Assembly: GCA_030522415.1 (NCBI GenBank)
Contig: CM060107.1
Coordinates: forward strand, 22,480,071-22,544,070
DNA length: 64,000 bases
Source: Channallabes apus
Lineage: Eukaryota; Chordata; Actinopteri; Siluriformes; Clariidae
Direction of reading: 5' to 3'
Made by a program: the position numbers and the translations under genes. Under the pieces are notes generated by a model. That model saw only the letters and a list, made by a program, of their open reading frames with translations. It made no database searches and was not told where the DNA came from. This document shows positions 61,801 through 64,000 of this stretch, piece after piece (positions within the stretch are counted from its first letter, which is position 1; each line of letters begins with the position of its first letter).

Positions 61801-62675
61801 GGATGTTTTTAAAACATCACCACTTACCATGTTCTACCTGTTCTCATCTCTAAATGTCCCACTCCCGTCAGTCACCTTGTACAAACTTCCGCAATCCTCA
61901 GCAAATATAAATTTTATATACTAGCATTAGTACCCGTCGTTGACAGTTAAAGACACACAGTACCAGGCAAAAGTTTGGATTTATTTTCCATGGTCTAGAA
62001 CTAAACTGGATTATTTTTTTTTTTTTTTTACAAAACTATGAAATAACACATTGCATCTGGTTATTAAGTTAAAACAGCAACAGTCAGTTGTAATTTTAAA
62101 ACATGAAGGTCAGCTGTTCTGGAATAGTTCTTGCAAGAATGCAAGAAATTGCAAAACCCATCAAGCACCATGAAACTGCTGCTCATGAAGAGTAAAAATC
62201 ACAGGAAAGCAAGACCAAAGACTTACCACTGCCCAATTATCAGCGCCGTTATGAAAGCTTTATAGAGCACAAGTAACATCACATCTCAGTATCAACAGTT
62301 CAAAGGAGATGATTGCATATTGTTTTGAAAGAAATATGTAGAAAGACATTTAGAAAAATCAGAAACGAGCATGGAATTAAAAGATGTGTCAAATTTTGAC
62401 TGGTAGTATATCGGTCATGCTGTTGCTGTCATACACTCTTTCAGTCTGGTTTATTATTTTTTTGTGCTTCAGGTATTTTCCATTTCTTTTGTCATCTACT
62501 TGTCTGTTTGCAGAGAAACCCATATTCATCTCACCTGTTTGTTTCTCTTCAGGCTGAGGCGCTAGGATCTGCGCTGCAGGCAGAGATGGAGGTGAAGGAG
62601 GCTATACAGATCCAGCAAGGTGCGAACGGAGAAGTGGTCCAGATTCAGATGCCCGTCAACACAGTGGGCACCTGA
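5771..62675 (+). CDS. banp: BANP (BTG3-associated nuclear protein / SMAR1), 12 coding exons, 512 aa
   Basis: The joined exons read as one open frame of 512 codons plus TGA, close to my recollection of about 520 aa for human BANP. BANP is a nuclear BEN-domain protein, known to bind matrix-attachment DNA and CGCG-containing promoter motifs (core TCTCGCGAGA) and to regulate transcription. Order in the protein: acidic N-terminus [18 protein letters not shown] (1-18); basic KPERKRAR (36-43), a likely nuclear localisation signal; coiled coil [20 protein letters not shown] (66-85, extending to about 94); Ser/Glu-rich linker ending [13 protein letters not shown] domain about 227-325 ([39 protein letters not shown]); basic tail [20 protein letters not shown]-rich C-terminal region with QVQI-type repeats. 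All twelve junctions are GT-AG and phase-consistent. The protein-level match over every exon makes the identification very secure; the 5' noncoding part is not resolved. Confidence 0.97.
6222..6307 (+). CDS. banp: banp coding exon 2
   Basis: The acceptor is ATTGTTTTAG and the donor TTAAA|GTAAGC. The 86-nt exon completes a split Asp codon and encodes [20 protein letters not shown] then GSNQDVTLK. The VLENH block is a BANP hallmark. KPERKRAR is a likely nuclear localisation signal. It ends in phase 0. Confidence 0.93.
6391..6740. mobile_element. Decayed Tc1-like remnant
   Basis: The left part reads ACAGTACTGTGAAAAAGTCT, a common fish Tc1 terminal sequence. Further in, around 6697-6740, the text resembles a Tc1 transposase-coding stretch (GTTGGAACAGTCAAGAAGGC). 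No right terminus is clear. Confidence 0.5.
6850..6985 (+). mobile_element. Degenerate tRNA-derived SINE fragment
   Basis: GGCACGGTGGCCTCGTACCT followed by GGGTTGGATTCCTGCC and GGTAGGTTTCCCTCGTGCTT resembles a decayed head and core of the V-SINE-like family, ending GAATGAATG. It abuts the Tc1 element at 6988. Confidence 0.45.
7126..7588 (+). mobile_element. 5'-truncated RTE-type LINE insertion inside a Tc1 inverted repeat
   Basis: A perfect 18-bp duplication, ATGTGAGAAGTGGAACGA, lies at 7108-7125 and 7589-7606. The insert encodes an intact stretch of the reverse transcriptase C-terminal region up to 7499 ([20 protein letters not shown] then [16 protein letters not shown]), which resembles RTE-type LINEs. 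It ends in a short GAA-rich tail (AAAGAAGAAG), as RTE elements do. The 5' truncation is typical of target-primed reverse transcription. Confidence 0.85.
7835..8823 (+). pseudogene. Broken Tc1 transposase
   Basis: Remnants of the paired helix-turn-helix DNA-binding part are readable around 7900-8200 (e.g. [11 protein letters not shown]). The DDE domain is largely open at 8263-8823: [30 protein letters not shown] (second Asp), [19 protein letters not shown] (third catalytic position Glu). The segment with the first Asp ([11 protein letters not shown]) sits in a different frame at about 8246-8285. Stops early in the frame and this frameshift mean no functional enzyme. Confidence 0.85.
9240..9610 (+). 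mobile_element. Very decayed Tc1 transposase remnant
   Basis: Around 9525-9600 the + strand can be read as [20 protein letters not shown], resembling the Tc1 DLNPIENLW motif. Upstream text is loosely transposase-like. No termini are visible. This is an older insertion than its neighbour. Confidence 0.4.
10073..10272 (+). CDS. banp: banp coding exon 3 (coiled coil)
   Basis: The acceptor is TTTCCAG and the donor CGCTG|GTGAGT. The 200-nt exon encodes residues 55-121, including [20 protein letters not shown] and then [13 protein letters not shown], with heptad-spaced hydrophobic residues. The following [19 protein letters not shown] is strongly BANP-like. It ends in phase 2, splitting a Cys codon. 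Confidence 0.97.
10363..10467 (+). CDS. banp: banp coding exon 4
   Basis: The exon is separated from exon 3 by an intron of only 90 bp. The acceptor is TGTGATAG and the donor CAGCAA|GTAAGG. It encodes [20 protein letters not shown] and [21 protein letters not shown] and DSLEN are conserved BANP blocks. It ends in phase 2. Confidence 0.95.
10792..10961 (+). CDS. banp: banp coding exon 5, with a possible alternative upstream acceptor
   Basis: It encodes [20 protein letters not shown], then a Glu/Ser-rich linker ([17 protein letters not shown]) and [10 protein letters not shown]. The acceptor GCTGACAG at 10791 gives a length that matches the human protein exactly here. A second AG, TGTTTAG at 10758, has the better pyrimidine tract and would add 33 in-frame bases (11 residues, [11 protein letters not shown]). 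The donor is GAAG|GTGAGA, phase 1. Confidence 0.93.
10962..13531. other. Intron 6, mostly unique sequence
   Basis: This intron carries no transposon that I recognise. It contains a CTCF-type motif (12020-12035), a short (GAAT)n run near 12427-12443 and an AT-rich stretch at 13260-13310. Confidence 0.6.
12020..12035 (+). promoter_or_regulatory. CTCF-type binding motif
   Basis: CCACCAGGGGGCAGTG matches all fourteen positions of the vertebrate CTCF core CCASYAGRKGGCRS. CTCF is a zinc-finger architectural protein. It lies about 1.06 kb downstream of exon 5 in a transposon-poor stretch. Occupancy cannot be judged from sequence. Confidence 0.55.
13532..13771 (+). CDS. banp: banp coding exon 6 (BEN domain, first half)
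   Basis: The acceptor is TCTGAGCAG and the donor CGCT|GTGAGT. The exon encodes [20 protein letters not shown], then [40 protein letters not shown] and [14 protein letters not shown]. These are the most conserved residues of BANP and form the N-terminal half of the BEN DNA-binding domain (about residues 227-293). It is GC-richer than the introns. It ends in phase 1, splitting a Cys codon. Confidence 0.98.
13960..14266 (-). mobile_element. tRNA-derived SINE, unnamed family (CGAGTGGCG head)
   Basis: On the - strand the element starts GGCTCGCGAGTGGCGTAACG, an A-box-like head, followed by a B-box-like GAGTTCAATTCCCGGG. The same head (GGCCTCCGAGTGGCGCAGTG) is found at 43717 and 39200. The 3' limit is uncertain. 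I do not know a family name. Confidence 0.55.
15726..16827 (-). mobile_element. Nonautonomous hAT transposon with BED-finger remnant
   Basis: The ends are TAGGGTTGGGTATCG and its inverted partner CGGTACACAACCCTA. A perfect 8-bp duplication, CACCTGAG, at 15718-15725 and 16828-16835 is the hAT hallmark. The near-terminal sequence is rich in ACCGGT-type words. On the - strand at 16496-16251 lies an 81-codon frame with a BED zinc finger, so a BED module survives while the rest of the transposase is missing. Confidence 0.9.
16251..16496 (-). pseudogene. BED zinc finger remnant of a hAT transposase
   Basis: The frame reads [20 protein letters not shown], then [12 protein letters not shown]. The aromatic W..YF start, CSEC pair and a C-terminal His fit a BED finger as in ZBED/hAT proteins. 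The frame ends after 81 codons, far short of a complete transposase (normally over 500 aa). Confidence 0.7.
16863..17122. mobile_element. Tc1-like element fragment (left part), split by later insertions
   Basis: Text such as CTCTTCTGGCCAGGATTTCC and CAGGGGCGTTGTCATGTTGG matches a fish Tc1-like nonautonomous family seen also at 31776-32925. The probable continuation, AATGCTACTGCATCCAAAGACATTC, occurs at 17960-17984, beyond a SINE and a hAT copy. Confidence 0.5.
17123..17487 (-). mobile_element. V-SINE-type SINE with expanded internal (CA)n
   Basis: On the - strand it runs from GGCGGCTTAGTGTCGTAGTG through a B-box-like GGTTCGATTC and the core words to the GAAGATGAAC tail. A (CA)n run at about 17262-17314 lies where other copies have only 10-20 bases of CA, so the microsatellite grew from a seed inside the SINE. 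The core has lost some conserved bases, which suggests an older copy. Confidence 0.75.
17504..17939. mobile_element. hAT MITE (436 bp)
   Basis: The ends are CAGTGGTGTCAAAAGTATTC and, inverted, TACTTCGTTACTTGACACCTCTG (its last 10 bases are GACACCTCTG). Near-duplicate 8-bp flanks TCTTTTAT (17496-17503) and TCTTCTAG (17940-17947) agree at 6 of 8 positions, consistent with an aged hAT target-site duplication. The interior is AGTAAAAGTA-rich with two G-runs near 17692 and 17730. There is no coding capacity. Confidence 0.7.
18206..18367 (+). CDS. banp: banp coding exon 7 (BEN domain, second half, basic tail)
   Basis: The acceptor is TTGTTTTAG and the donor CTCAG|GTAACA. The exon encodes [40 protein letters not shown] and [13 protein letters not shown]. 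It completes the BEN domain (to about residue 325) and adds a basic tail that probably contacts DNA or serves nuclear import. It ends in phase 1. Confidence 0.98.
18368..20280. other. Intron 8: one SINE-family fragment, otherwise unrecognised
   Basis: The only repeat I recognise is at about 19385-19550. The rest is unique-looking intron with no coding match. Confidence 0.5.
19385..19550 (+). mobile_element. Fragment of the unnamed repeat also present at 43338-43717
   Basis: AGCCAATCAAGGGCGTCTGT, GAAGGAGCGGATA, CTGTCCTCCGAGTGTGTT and GAGCAGTTCGAAAAG all recur, inverted, at about 43430-43560. The tRNA-like head is absent here, so this is a body fragment. Confidence 0.6.
20286..20307 (+). repeat. 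(GT)n in the exon 8 acceptor region
   Basis: Eleven GT units end nine bases before the exon 8 acceptor and replace the usual polypyrimidine tract. UG repeats are bound by CELF-type splicing factors, so this tract may affect exon 8 recognition. Confidence 0.85.
20317..20435 (+). CDS. banp: banp coding exon 8
   Basis: The acceptor is GCATGCAG, after a (GT)n tract, and the donor AAGTA|GTGAGT. It encodes [20 protein letters not shown] then [27 protein letters not shown] and [15 protein letters not shown] are conserved BANP blocks. It is 119 nt, phase 1 to 0, so skipping it would shift the frame. Confidence 0.95.
20441..20640 (+). repeat. (CA)n-rich tracts downstream of exon 8
   Basis: Imperfect CACACGGA units lie at 20441-20500 and a pure (CA)n run at about 20590-20639. 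They are complementary to the GT tract upstream of exon 8. Confidence 0.85.
21735..21806 (+). CDS. banp: banp coding exon 9
   Basis: The acceptor is CCCTTCAG and the donor GTGAG|GTAAGA. The 72-nt exon is phase 0 to 0 and encodes [20 protein letters not shown] and QDSE, a conserved Q/V-rich BANP block. A very long pyrimidine tract begins only about 35 bases past its donor. It could be skipped without a frameshift. Confidence 0.96.
21842..22746 (+). repeat. ~900-bp polypyrimidine tract, CTCTCC-type
   Basis: The + strand is almost entirely C and T for about 900 bases, in shifting CTCTCTCC, CCCTCTTTCTCT and CCATCTCTC units. Sub-blocks repeat with a ~50-base period around 21956-22120. The - strand is pure purine apart from rare interruptions. 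Long open frames here on both strands are low-complexity artefacts. Such mirror-repeat DNA can form triplex structures. Confidence 0.97.
22747..24221. other. Intron 10, nothing recognised apart from a short (TAA)n
   Basis: This is ordinary intronic sequence with C- and T-runs near 23370-23430 and a (TAA)n microsatellite at about 23693-23721. No coding or transposon match was seen. Confidence 0.5.
24215..24282 (+). mobile_element. 3' tail of a LINE/SINE (L2-like end)
   Basis: GTAGGTCGCTCCGGTTGAGG then CGTCTGCCAAATGCCATAAA followed by an A-run is the 3' end shared by many fish SINEs and L2-like LINEs. Nothing of the body is recognisable. Confidence 0.55.
24283..27400. other. Intron 10, mostly unrecognised
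   Basis: This is AT-rich intron. A poly-A run lies at about 24768-24789. A short piece at 26401-26462 (GTCGGTGGCAGCATTGCACC, then AGTAGAAGAAGAAG) looks like the end of a common fish retroposon. No coding match. Confidence 0.45.
27420..28320. repeat. Degenerate ~12-bp minisatellite, consensus like GTAGTTAATGCA
   Basis: About 900 bases are built from diverged copies of GTAGTTAATGCA, for example GTTAATGCACTTTAATGCAG repeated at 27692 and 27732. Units vary between 11 and 15 bases and many keep TTAAT. There is no open reading frame and no transposon end. The origin is unknown to me. Confidence 0.85.
28321..29309. other. End of intron 10: microsatellites
   Basis: A (GT)n run lies at 28764-28813 and further GT tracts at 29176-29247 and 29285-29297, close to the exon 10 acceptor. 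The remainder is unrecognised. Confidence 0.6.
29176..29300 (+). repeat. (GT)n tracts upstream of exon 10
   Basis: A long, slightly interrupted GT run (29176-29247) and a shorter one (29281-29297) end about ten bases before the exon 10 acceptor, leaving TTTTTTCCCCCAG as the polypyrimidine tract. Confidence 0.9.
29310..29354 (+). CDS. banp: banp coding exon 10 (45 nt)
   Basis: The acceptor is TTCCCCCAG and the donor GACAG|GTACTA. It encodes [15 protein letters not shown], a conserved BANP block. It is 45 nt, phase 0 to 0, and is bracketed by GT repeats upstream and CA repeats downstream. It is a natural candidate for alternative inclusion. Confidence 0.95.
29373..29437 (+). repeat. (CA)n downstream of exon 10
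   Basis: About 32 uninterrupted CA units begin 19 bases past the exon 10 donor. CA repeats are bound by hnRNP L and can act as splicing enhancers or silencers. They are also complementary to the GT tracts upstream of the exon. Confidence 0.95.
29440..30525 (+). repeat. Pyrimidine-rich low-complexity block
   Basis: About 1 kb is dominated by CTCT/TCTT/TGTC words, broken by a unique piece and (AAT)n at 30080-30235. A pure (CT)n run lies at 30371-30421. The long open frames here are compositional artefacts. Confidence 0.85.
30526..31559. other. Intron 11, nothing recognised
   Basis: This is unique-looking intron apart from (GT)n at 30979-31022. No coding or transposon match was seen. Confidence 0.5.
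31560..31770. mobile_element. Fragment of a common fish repeat
   Basis: AAACCTTGAGAGGAACCAGA followed by CATCCTCATTTGGGTGA is a phrase I know from dispersed repeats in fish genomes. Termini and family are not determined. Confidence 0.4.
31776..32925. mobile_element. Tc1-like nonautonomous element hosting a second transposon
   Basis: The left end CCAATTCTTAATCCATAGGG and the right end TGGATTAAGAATTGG are inverted, and the homology continues inward to GATGTTGGCCC / GGGCCAACATC. The interior (GGTCAGACACTGATGTTGGA, GGACCTTGCTTTGTGCACTG) matches a common fish Tc1-like family. A different TIR element lies inside at about 32196-32792. Confidence 0.75.
32196..32792. mobile_element. DNA transposon (MITE) with ~45-bp inverted repeats, nested
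   Basis: The left end, TTTTCCACTGCATAGTACAG CACGACACGG, mirrors the right end, CCGTGTCGTGCCGTACTATG CAGTGGAAAA, with a few mismatches. The interior is GC-richer and holds a short frame at 32390-32587 of no known family. It lies within the Tc1-like element at 31776-32925, so it inserted later. Superfamily is uncertain (Harbinger- or hAT-like). Confidence 0.75.
33245..33455 (-). mobile_element. Degenerate tRNA-derived SINE
   Basis: On the - strand: GGTGGCACGATGGACCGATC (A-box-like), TTGTGCCCTCGCACCTCTAG, then GGGTTCGAATCC (a good B box) and a GT-rich tail. The head resembles the V-SINE family here, but the core is not conserved, so it may be another family. Confidence 0.5.
33456..34955. other. 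Intron 11, nothing recognised
   Basis: This is AT-rich intron with a short (GA)n at 33580-33598. No coding, transposon or tandem structure was seen. Confidence 0.5.
34960..35170 (+). mobile_element. Tc1-like 3' fragment
   Basis: The phrases AAGATCCTGTCTTGTGGAGT, CCCACATAATATTAGCCTGA and TAATGTCATGGCTG match the right part of a fish Tc1-like family, also found at 47125-47545. No left end is visible. Confidence 0.45.
35381..35715 (+). repeat. Diverged tandem duplication, ~200-bp unit
   Basis: GTCGTCTC at 35381 recurs at 35581, and GAAGCATAGATGTGCAC near 35486-35502 recurs near 35688-35703. The intervening phrases (e.g. ACGGAACCTTCATAGTACTT and ACAGAACCTTTACTC) align with many changes. Confidence 0.6.
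35716..39497. other. Intron 11, largely unrecognised
   Basis: Homopolymer runs occur (poly-T near 35779 and 36918, poly-C near 36187), with (GT)n at 37289-37313. A piece of the unnamed SINE head lies at 39185-39240. No exon-like match to BANP or to another protein was seen. Confidence 0.45.
39185..39240 (-). mobile_element. Head fragment of the unnamed CGAGTGGCG repeat
   Basis: CTGCGCCACTCGGAGGCC followed by ATTTTCAAGGATAAGGTGTT recurs nearly identically at 43697-43755. The shared sequence extends beyond the tRNA-like head, so the repeat unit is larger than that head. Confidence 0.55.
39511..39868 (-). mobile_element. V-SINE-type SINE, full length
   Basis: The same layout as the copy at 4702-5046: tRNA-like head, B box, conserved core, then GAAGATGAATGAATG tail, on the - strand. 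A perfect 13-bp duplication, CTGGCCATAAACA, lies at 39498-39510 and 39869-39881. It is very similar to the 4702 copy, suggesting recent activity. Confidence 0.9.
39882..43337. other. Intron 11, largely unrecognised
   Basis: This holds T-rich stretches (40508-40640), a weak CTCF-like word at 41019-41032, a short (GT)n near 42314, and a piece at about 42760-42800 (GCGATACAATATTATCACGA) that resembles hAT internal sequence. No exon or gene is supported. Confidence 0.45.
43338..43717 (-). mobile_element. tRNA-derived SINE-like repeat, unnamed family, longest copy
   Basis: On the - strand it starts GGCCTCCGAGTGGCGCAGTG, whose TGGCGCAGTGG is a good A box. It continues through GATGCTGTAACC and AGCCAATCAGGGGCGTCTGT to about 43338. 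Body sequence is shared with 19385-19550 and head sequence with 39185-39240 and 13960-14266. The family name is unknown to me. Confidence 0.6.
43756..45102. other. Intron 11, nothing recognised
   Basis: This is unique-looking intron. No coding match, inverted termini or arrays were seen. Confidence 0.5.
45103..45245 (+). mobile_element. tRNA-derived SINE, internally deleted copy
   Basis: GTGGCTCAAAATGTTACGGC (head), GGAGGTTTGAGCCCC (B-box-like), then GTATCATGGTTGACCCTGCA and TGAGATATGTGAAAAAAATC. The parts match the family of the 59915-60135 element, with the CAAGCTGCCACTG segment missing. Confidence 0.6.
45246..46560. other. Intron 11, nothing recognised
   Basis: This is AT-rich intron with no feature that I can support. 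Confidence 0.5.
46562..46770 (-). mobile_element. RTE-type LINE 3' fragment
   Basis: CATGTCCTCCCTTACCACAT, then CCAAAAACCTCATCTTGGGC and CTTCCTGGAAGCTCC, is the reverse complement of the region encoding RGRPK..FMD near the RTE reverse transcriptase end, comparable with 7400-7500. It is truncated and decayed, and in opposite orientation to banp. Confidence 0.65.
46844..47095 (+). mobile_element. V-SINE-type SINE, 5'-truncated at the core
   Basis: It starts directly at GTTCTCCCCGTGCTTGGTGG in the conserved core and ends GAAGATGAATGAATGAAT. A perfect 13-bp duplication, AATTGATTATCAT, lies at 46831-46843 and 47096-47108. The tRNA-like promoter head was never copied, so this is a dead-on-arrival insertion. 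Confidence 0.88.
47125..47545 (+). mobile_element. Tc1-like 3' fragment
   Basis: ACTGGATAAACAAGTCCATT, GATCTGCTGCTAATGTTCTA, CAGAGATCCTGTGGAATCAC and the end TTATGGCTGATCCTTG match a well-known fish Tc1-like element. The left part is missing and the frame is broken. Confidence 0.55.
47710..48776. mobile_element. hAT element (1067 bp), nonautonomous
   Basis: The ends TAGGGCTGCACGATAT and ATATTGTGCAGCCCTA are near-perfect inverted repeats. A perfect 8-bp duplication, GTCCTGTA, lies at 47702-47709 and 48777-48784. The subterminal region is rich in TATCG words. No BED or transposase frame remains. A TGTC...GACA segment at 47884-48300 seems to be a later insertion. Confidence 0.88.
47884..48300. 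mobile_element. Possible retroelement insertion (TGTC...GACA) inside the hAT
   Basis: The segment is GC-richer than the hAT around it, starts TGTCGCGAAC and ends GTGTGTGACA, the TG...CA form of a solo LTR. No clear target duplication is present. It also contains, inverted, a phrase resembling an RTE 3' end (GGGGACGCCACAGCGGA near 48006-48022), so a composite origin is possible. Confidence 0.35.
48785..50533. other. End of intron 11, nothing recognised
   Basis: This is AT-rich, with poly-T at 49137-49156 and (CT)n at 49792-49820. No coding or transposon match was seen. Confidence 0.5.
50534..50674 (+). CDS. banp: banp coding exon 11
   Basis: The acceptor is GTGTGTAG and the donor TGCAC|GTAAGG. 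The 141-nt exon is phase 0 to 0 and encodes [20 protein letters not shown] then [20 protein letters not shown] and DHAGTVH. The blocks [20 protein letters not shown] and PV.DH are diagnostic for BANP. Confidence 0.97.
50675..52818. other. Intron 12, nothing recognised
   Basis: This is unique-looking intron with T-runs near 52260. No exon, inverted terminus or array was seen. Confidence 0.5.
52831..53201 (+). mobile_element. V-SINE-type SINE, full length
   Basis: It begins GGCGGCACGGTGTTGTAGTG, has GGGTTCAATTCCCGG (B box), the conserved core from GTTTGCATGTTCTCCCCGTG, and ends GGTATAGAAGATG. A 12-bp duplication with one mismatch, AGAACTTT(G/A)ATC, lies at 52819-52830 and 53202-53213. Confidence 0.88.
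53273..53470. mobile_element. Tc1-like MITE fragment
   Basis: The left end reads TAGTCCAAAAGTTTGTGGACACCTG, a common fish Tc1-like terminal phrase. A probable continuation (CAACCCCAGTGGACACCTTT, GGGAGGAACTGGAATGC) occurs at 55150-55200, beyond the Tc1 at 53567-55066, so the older element may have been split. Confidence 0.55.
53567..55066 (+). mobile_element. Tc1/mariner transposon (1.5 kb)
   Basis: The ends are CACTGTGTTCCAAATTATTA and, inverted, TAATAATTTGGAACGCAGTG, with TA on both sides (53565-53566, 55067-55068). It contains a decayed transposase. It lies within intron 12 in the same orientation as banp. Confidence 0.9.
53793..54766 (+). pseudogene. Broken Tc1/mariner transposase
   Basis: The DDE-type catalytic motifs are recognisable in different frames: [16 protein letters not shown] (first Asp), FMHDNAPSH (second Asp) near 54456-54482, and [20 protein letters not shown] (final acidic pair) near 54546-54605. 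Upstream, [14 protein letters not shown] resembles the helix-turn-helix part. Several frameshifts separate them, so no enzyme is made. Confidence 0.82.
55069..55240 (+). mobile_element. Tc1-like fragment, probable right part of the 53273 element
   Basis: ATATCTGATTTGATCCATGA, CACAGAGCACTCAACTCAAC and CCAGTGGACACCTTTGGGAG match a fish Tc1-like nonautonomous family. It directly abuts the Tc1 at 53567-55066. Confidence 0.5.
55241..57072. other. Intron 12, nothing recognised
   Basis: No coding match, inverted termini or arrays were seen. The open frames here look random. Confidence 0.5.
57720..58007 (+). pseudogene. BED-finger remnant, ZBED1-like type
   Basis: It reads [20 protein letters not shown], then [20 protein letters not shown]. 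The WF..., GGNTSNL..HLK..H layout is a BED finger, but the expected CxxC pair is altered (CEVRKC). It ends after 96-105 codons, so it is only the DNA-binding part. Confidence 0.7.
58168..58479 (+). pseudogene. BED-finger remnant, ZBED5/ZBED8-like type, frameshifted
   Basis: NEAYLELGF is readable in one frame at about 58168-58195, and [20 protein letters not shown] then [20 protein letters not shown] in the adjacent frame. Together they match the N-terminus of domesticated hAT-type proteins of the ZBED5/ZBED8 group. A frameshift lies near 58195-58220 and the frame stops at 58479. Confidence 0.72.
58728..59914. other. Intron 12, nothing recognised apart from a short hairpin
   Basis: Poly-T lies near 59070-59092. 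A perfect 10-bp inverted repeat is at 59801-59831. No coding or transposon match was seen. Confidence 0.5.
59915..60135 (+). mobile_element. tRNA-derived SINE with CAAGCTGCCACTG core
   Basis: The head AACAGTTAAGGCTCTGGGTT and B-box-like GGGGTTCAAGTC are followed by CCAAGCTGCCACTGTTGAGC, CTGCTCCAGGGGTGTC and the tail ATTTCACTGTGCTGTGAGGT with GTGACAAATAATTGAATC. This layout is a common SINE of ostariophysan fish with a LINE-like 3' end. The family name is not asserted. Confidence 0.75.
60136..61236. other. Intron 12, nothing recognised apart from homopolymers
   Basis: Poly-G lies near 60982-60991, poly-T at 61030-61053, and a CTCF-like word on the - strand at 60372-60387. The last ~150 bases may belong to the LINE fragment that follows. 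Confidence 0.45.
61237..61924 (+). mobile_element. L1/Tx1-like LINE ORF2 C-terminal fragment
   Basis: One frame (to 61656) reads [20 protein letters not shown] then [11 protein letters not shown] second (from about 61650) reads [20 protein letters not shown] followed by [20 protein letters not shown]. The C..C..H.....C arrangement near the end is the zinc-knuckle-like C-terminus of fish L1/Tx1 reverse transcriptases. A 36-base duplication of GATGATACTTGGAATT (61568, 61604) accompanies the frame change. It is truncated and inactive. Confidence 0.8.
61957..62409. mobile_element. Tc1/mariner-derived MITE, copy 2
   Basis: The ends CAGTACCAGGCAAAAGTTTG and CAAATTTTGACTGGTA mirror those of the copy at 5131-5520. 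The interior CATCAAGCACCATGAAACTG and AAGGTCAGCTGTTCTGGAAT is shared with it. It lies about 140 bp before the last exon. Confidence 0.75.
62553..62675 (+). CDS. banp: banp coding exon 12 (terminal)
   Basis: The acceptor is TCTCTTCAG. It encodes [20 protein letters not shown] and [20 protein letters not shown], followed by TGA at 62673-62675. AEAL.S.LQ.EM matches the conserved BANP C-terminus. The phase is 0 on entry, as required by exon 11. Confidence 0.96.
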   Translation, partial: AEALGSALQAEMEVKEAIQIQQGANGEVVQIQMPVNTVGT

Positions 62676-63790
62676 GACACCAGCTCATGAGCTCTCTCTC
62701 AAACACAAGACGGCTCCACGTACACAGATGCATCATTGCGATTCTGCAGCAGTAGCACCTGAGATACACAAAGAGATAGAGATAGAGATAGAGAGAGAGA
62801 GAGAGAGAGAGACTGCTACGTGTGGGTGCTCAAACTCAAAACTATGAGTGGACAACCATGGCTTAAGCCCAGGTGGGGAGGCTTAGTTTAAACAAATCAT
62901 ATAATTCCTTTTGGGTCAACCAGACTATTGGCAATCTCCCGACGATCACAGACTGTGAAAACGGCCAGTCAGCTTATTAACACAATAGCGCTGTTGCCTC
63001 TAGCGCAGGCTTGTCAAAGCTGCATGTGACACAGACTGTGGCCCAGCTGAGTACAGGAGAAAGGAGTTTGTTGGGGTTTTTTTTTTTCCCTTCCTCCTCT
63101 GCATCTGTGCTCCATCACTGCAGCAGCTTCACTGTGCAAGATGAGTTTATTTAACTGCAGCTTAGAGAAGTCTGTCTCACTGTTAGGTTTCTAAGTTCAG
63201 CTAATCCCCTCCCAATTACGACAGCGATCCCGGCCTGTAAAAGACTGACATTTGCAAATGAAGGACGTTTTGCTTTGCGTGTTTCTTCCAAGGTTCTGGT
63301 TTCCTAATCAGATGGAGCATCTAACTAACGACATATCGCTTTGTTTAAAAAAAAATTAATAAGTGAATTATTTTATTGTATTTGTTTGCTGTCATTGTTT
63401 GGCTTTCATTTTTGTTTCGCAATGCTTCACCTATTAGAGAGGATTGTAGGTTCCTGATACCTTATGGAAGAACATGTATTAAGCAGAAATATTTATGGAG
63501 CTTTTTTTTTCTATTTTTTTTAGCAGTCATTTGATCAATAATGTAGATAGGAAACATGAATTTGTATTTGACAAGCCTATGTACATACATTTTTGTAGCA
63601 TAAATATTCATCCCACCCCCCCATCCCCCCCCCCTTTTTTTTGTCATGATATAACCTGGAACTGAAATGGACTTATGACTCATGAATCAAATTACTGATG
63701 CAGGATGCTTCTATGACAAGTCAAACAATGTGTACAATTGGTGTATCACAAGATCTCAGTACAAATAAACCGGGAGTGTACCTACAGTAT
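62676..63790 (+). other. banp: banp 3' UTR
   Basis: The sequence after the stop is free of recognisable repeats except a (GATA)n/(GA)n microsatellite at 62772-62812. It contains several ATTTA words (e.g. GTTTATTTAAC near 63145). It ends with the first good poly(A) signal at 63764-63769. The exact cleavage site is unknown. Confidence 0.75.
63764..63769 (+). terminator. Poly(A) signal AATAAA
   Basis: AATAAA lies about 1.09 kb after the banp stop and is followed by a GT-containing stretch (GGGAGTGTACC). A second AATAAA at 63819-63824 offers an alternative end. Confidence 0.65.
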
Positions 63791-64000
63791 AAGGTGCCTG
63801 AGTTTTTTTTTTTTTTTAAATAAACCCAACAGATGTCCAACACACAGTCAGTTTTTGGATATAGTAAAAAATCACAAACTTTGAACTTACTATGTAGTAT
63901 TATTAAATCTGTTATTAAAACATTAAAACAACCAGGTAATGAACCCATTAGTCAGAGCAAACGAATGTGAAAGGTAACTCAGAGCCGTGATGGTGATGAC
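63791..64000. other. Downstream flank, nothing recognised apart from a second AATAAA
   Basis: T-run at 63803-63817, AATAAA at 63819-63824, then AT-rich sequence without features. Confidence 0.5.

Overview
The window is vertebrate nuclear DNA, almost certainly from a ray-finned fish and probably an ostariophysan (catfish-like). The evidence is a single gene with small GT-AG exons in long introns, fish-type Tc1/mariner, hAT and RTE copies, several tRNA-derived SINE families including a V-SINE type, and heavy (CA)n/(GT)n microsatellites. The order is inferred from the repeat style; no search was run.

One protein-coding gene fills the window on the + strand: banp (BTG3-associated nuclear protein, also called SMAR1), a nuclear BEN-domain DNA-binding protein. 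I place twelve coding exons: 5771-5846, 6222-6307, 10073-10272, 10363-10467, 10792-10961, 13532-13771, 18206-18367, 20317-20435, 21735-21806, 29310-29354, 50534-50674 and 62553-62675. All junctions are GT-AG, the phases agree across every junction, and the joined frame is 512 codons plus stop. The start has an in-frame TGA directly upstream. The 5' noncoding exon(s) lie further upstream, perhaps in the CpG-richer first few hundred bases. The 3' UTR runs to poly(A) signals near 63764 and 63819. I found no second gene and no RNA gene.

Layout: 1-5764 is the 5' region and first intron (Harbinger-like MITE, Tc1-like MITE, V-SINE). 5765-10961 holds the N-terminal exons, including the coiled coil, with a Tc1 element itself hit by a 5'-truncated RTE copy. 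13.5-18.4 kb holds the two BEN-domain exons, separated by hAT elements and SINEs. 20.3-29.4 kb holds three small exons of the Q/V-rich C-terminal region in microsatellite-dense DNA, with a ~900 bp polypyrimidine block and a ~900 bp degenerate minisatellite. 29.4-50.5 kb is a 21-kb intron with nested DNA transposons, SINEs and a ~1 kb hAT. 50.5-62.7 kb holds the last two exons, with a Tc1, a hAT carrying two different BED fingers, and an L1/Tx1-like fragment.

I did not find a new self-contained biological system. The most interesting signals are: exons 8 and 10 are each flanked by complementary GT (upstream) and CA (downstream) repeats; a possible in-frame tandem acceptor at exon 5; a strong CTCF-type motif in intron 6; and several cleanly datable nested transposon insertions.
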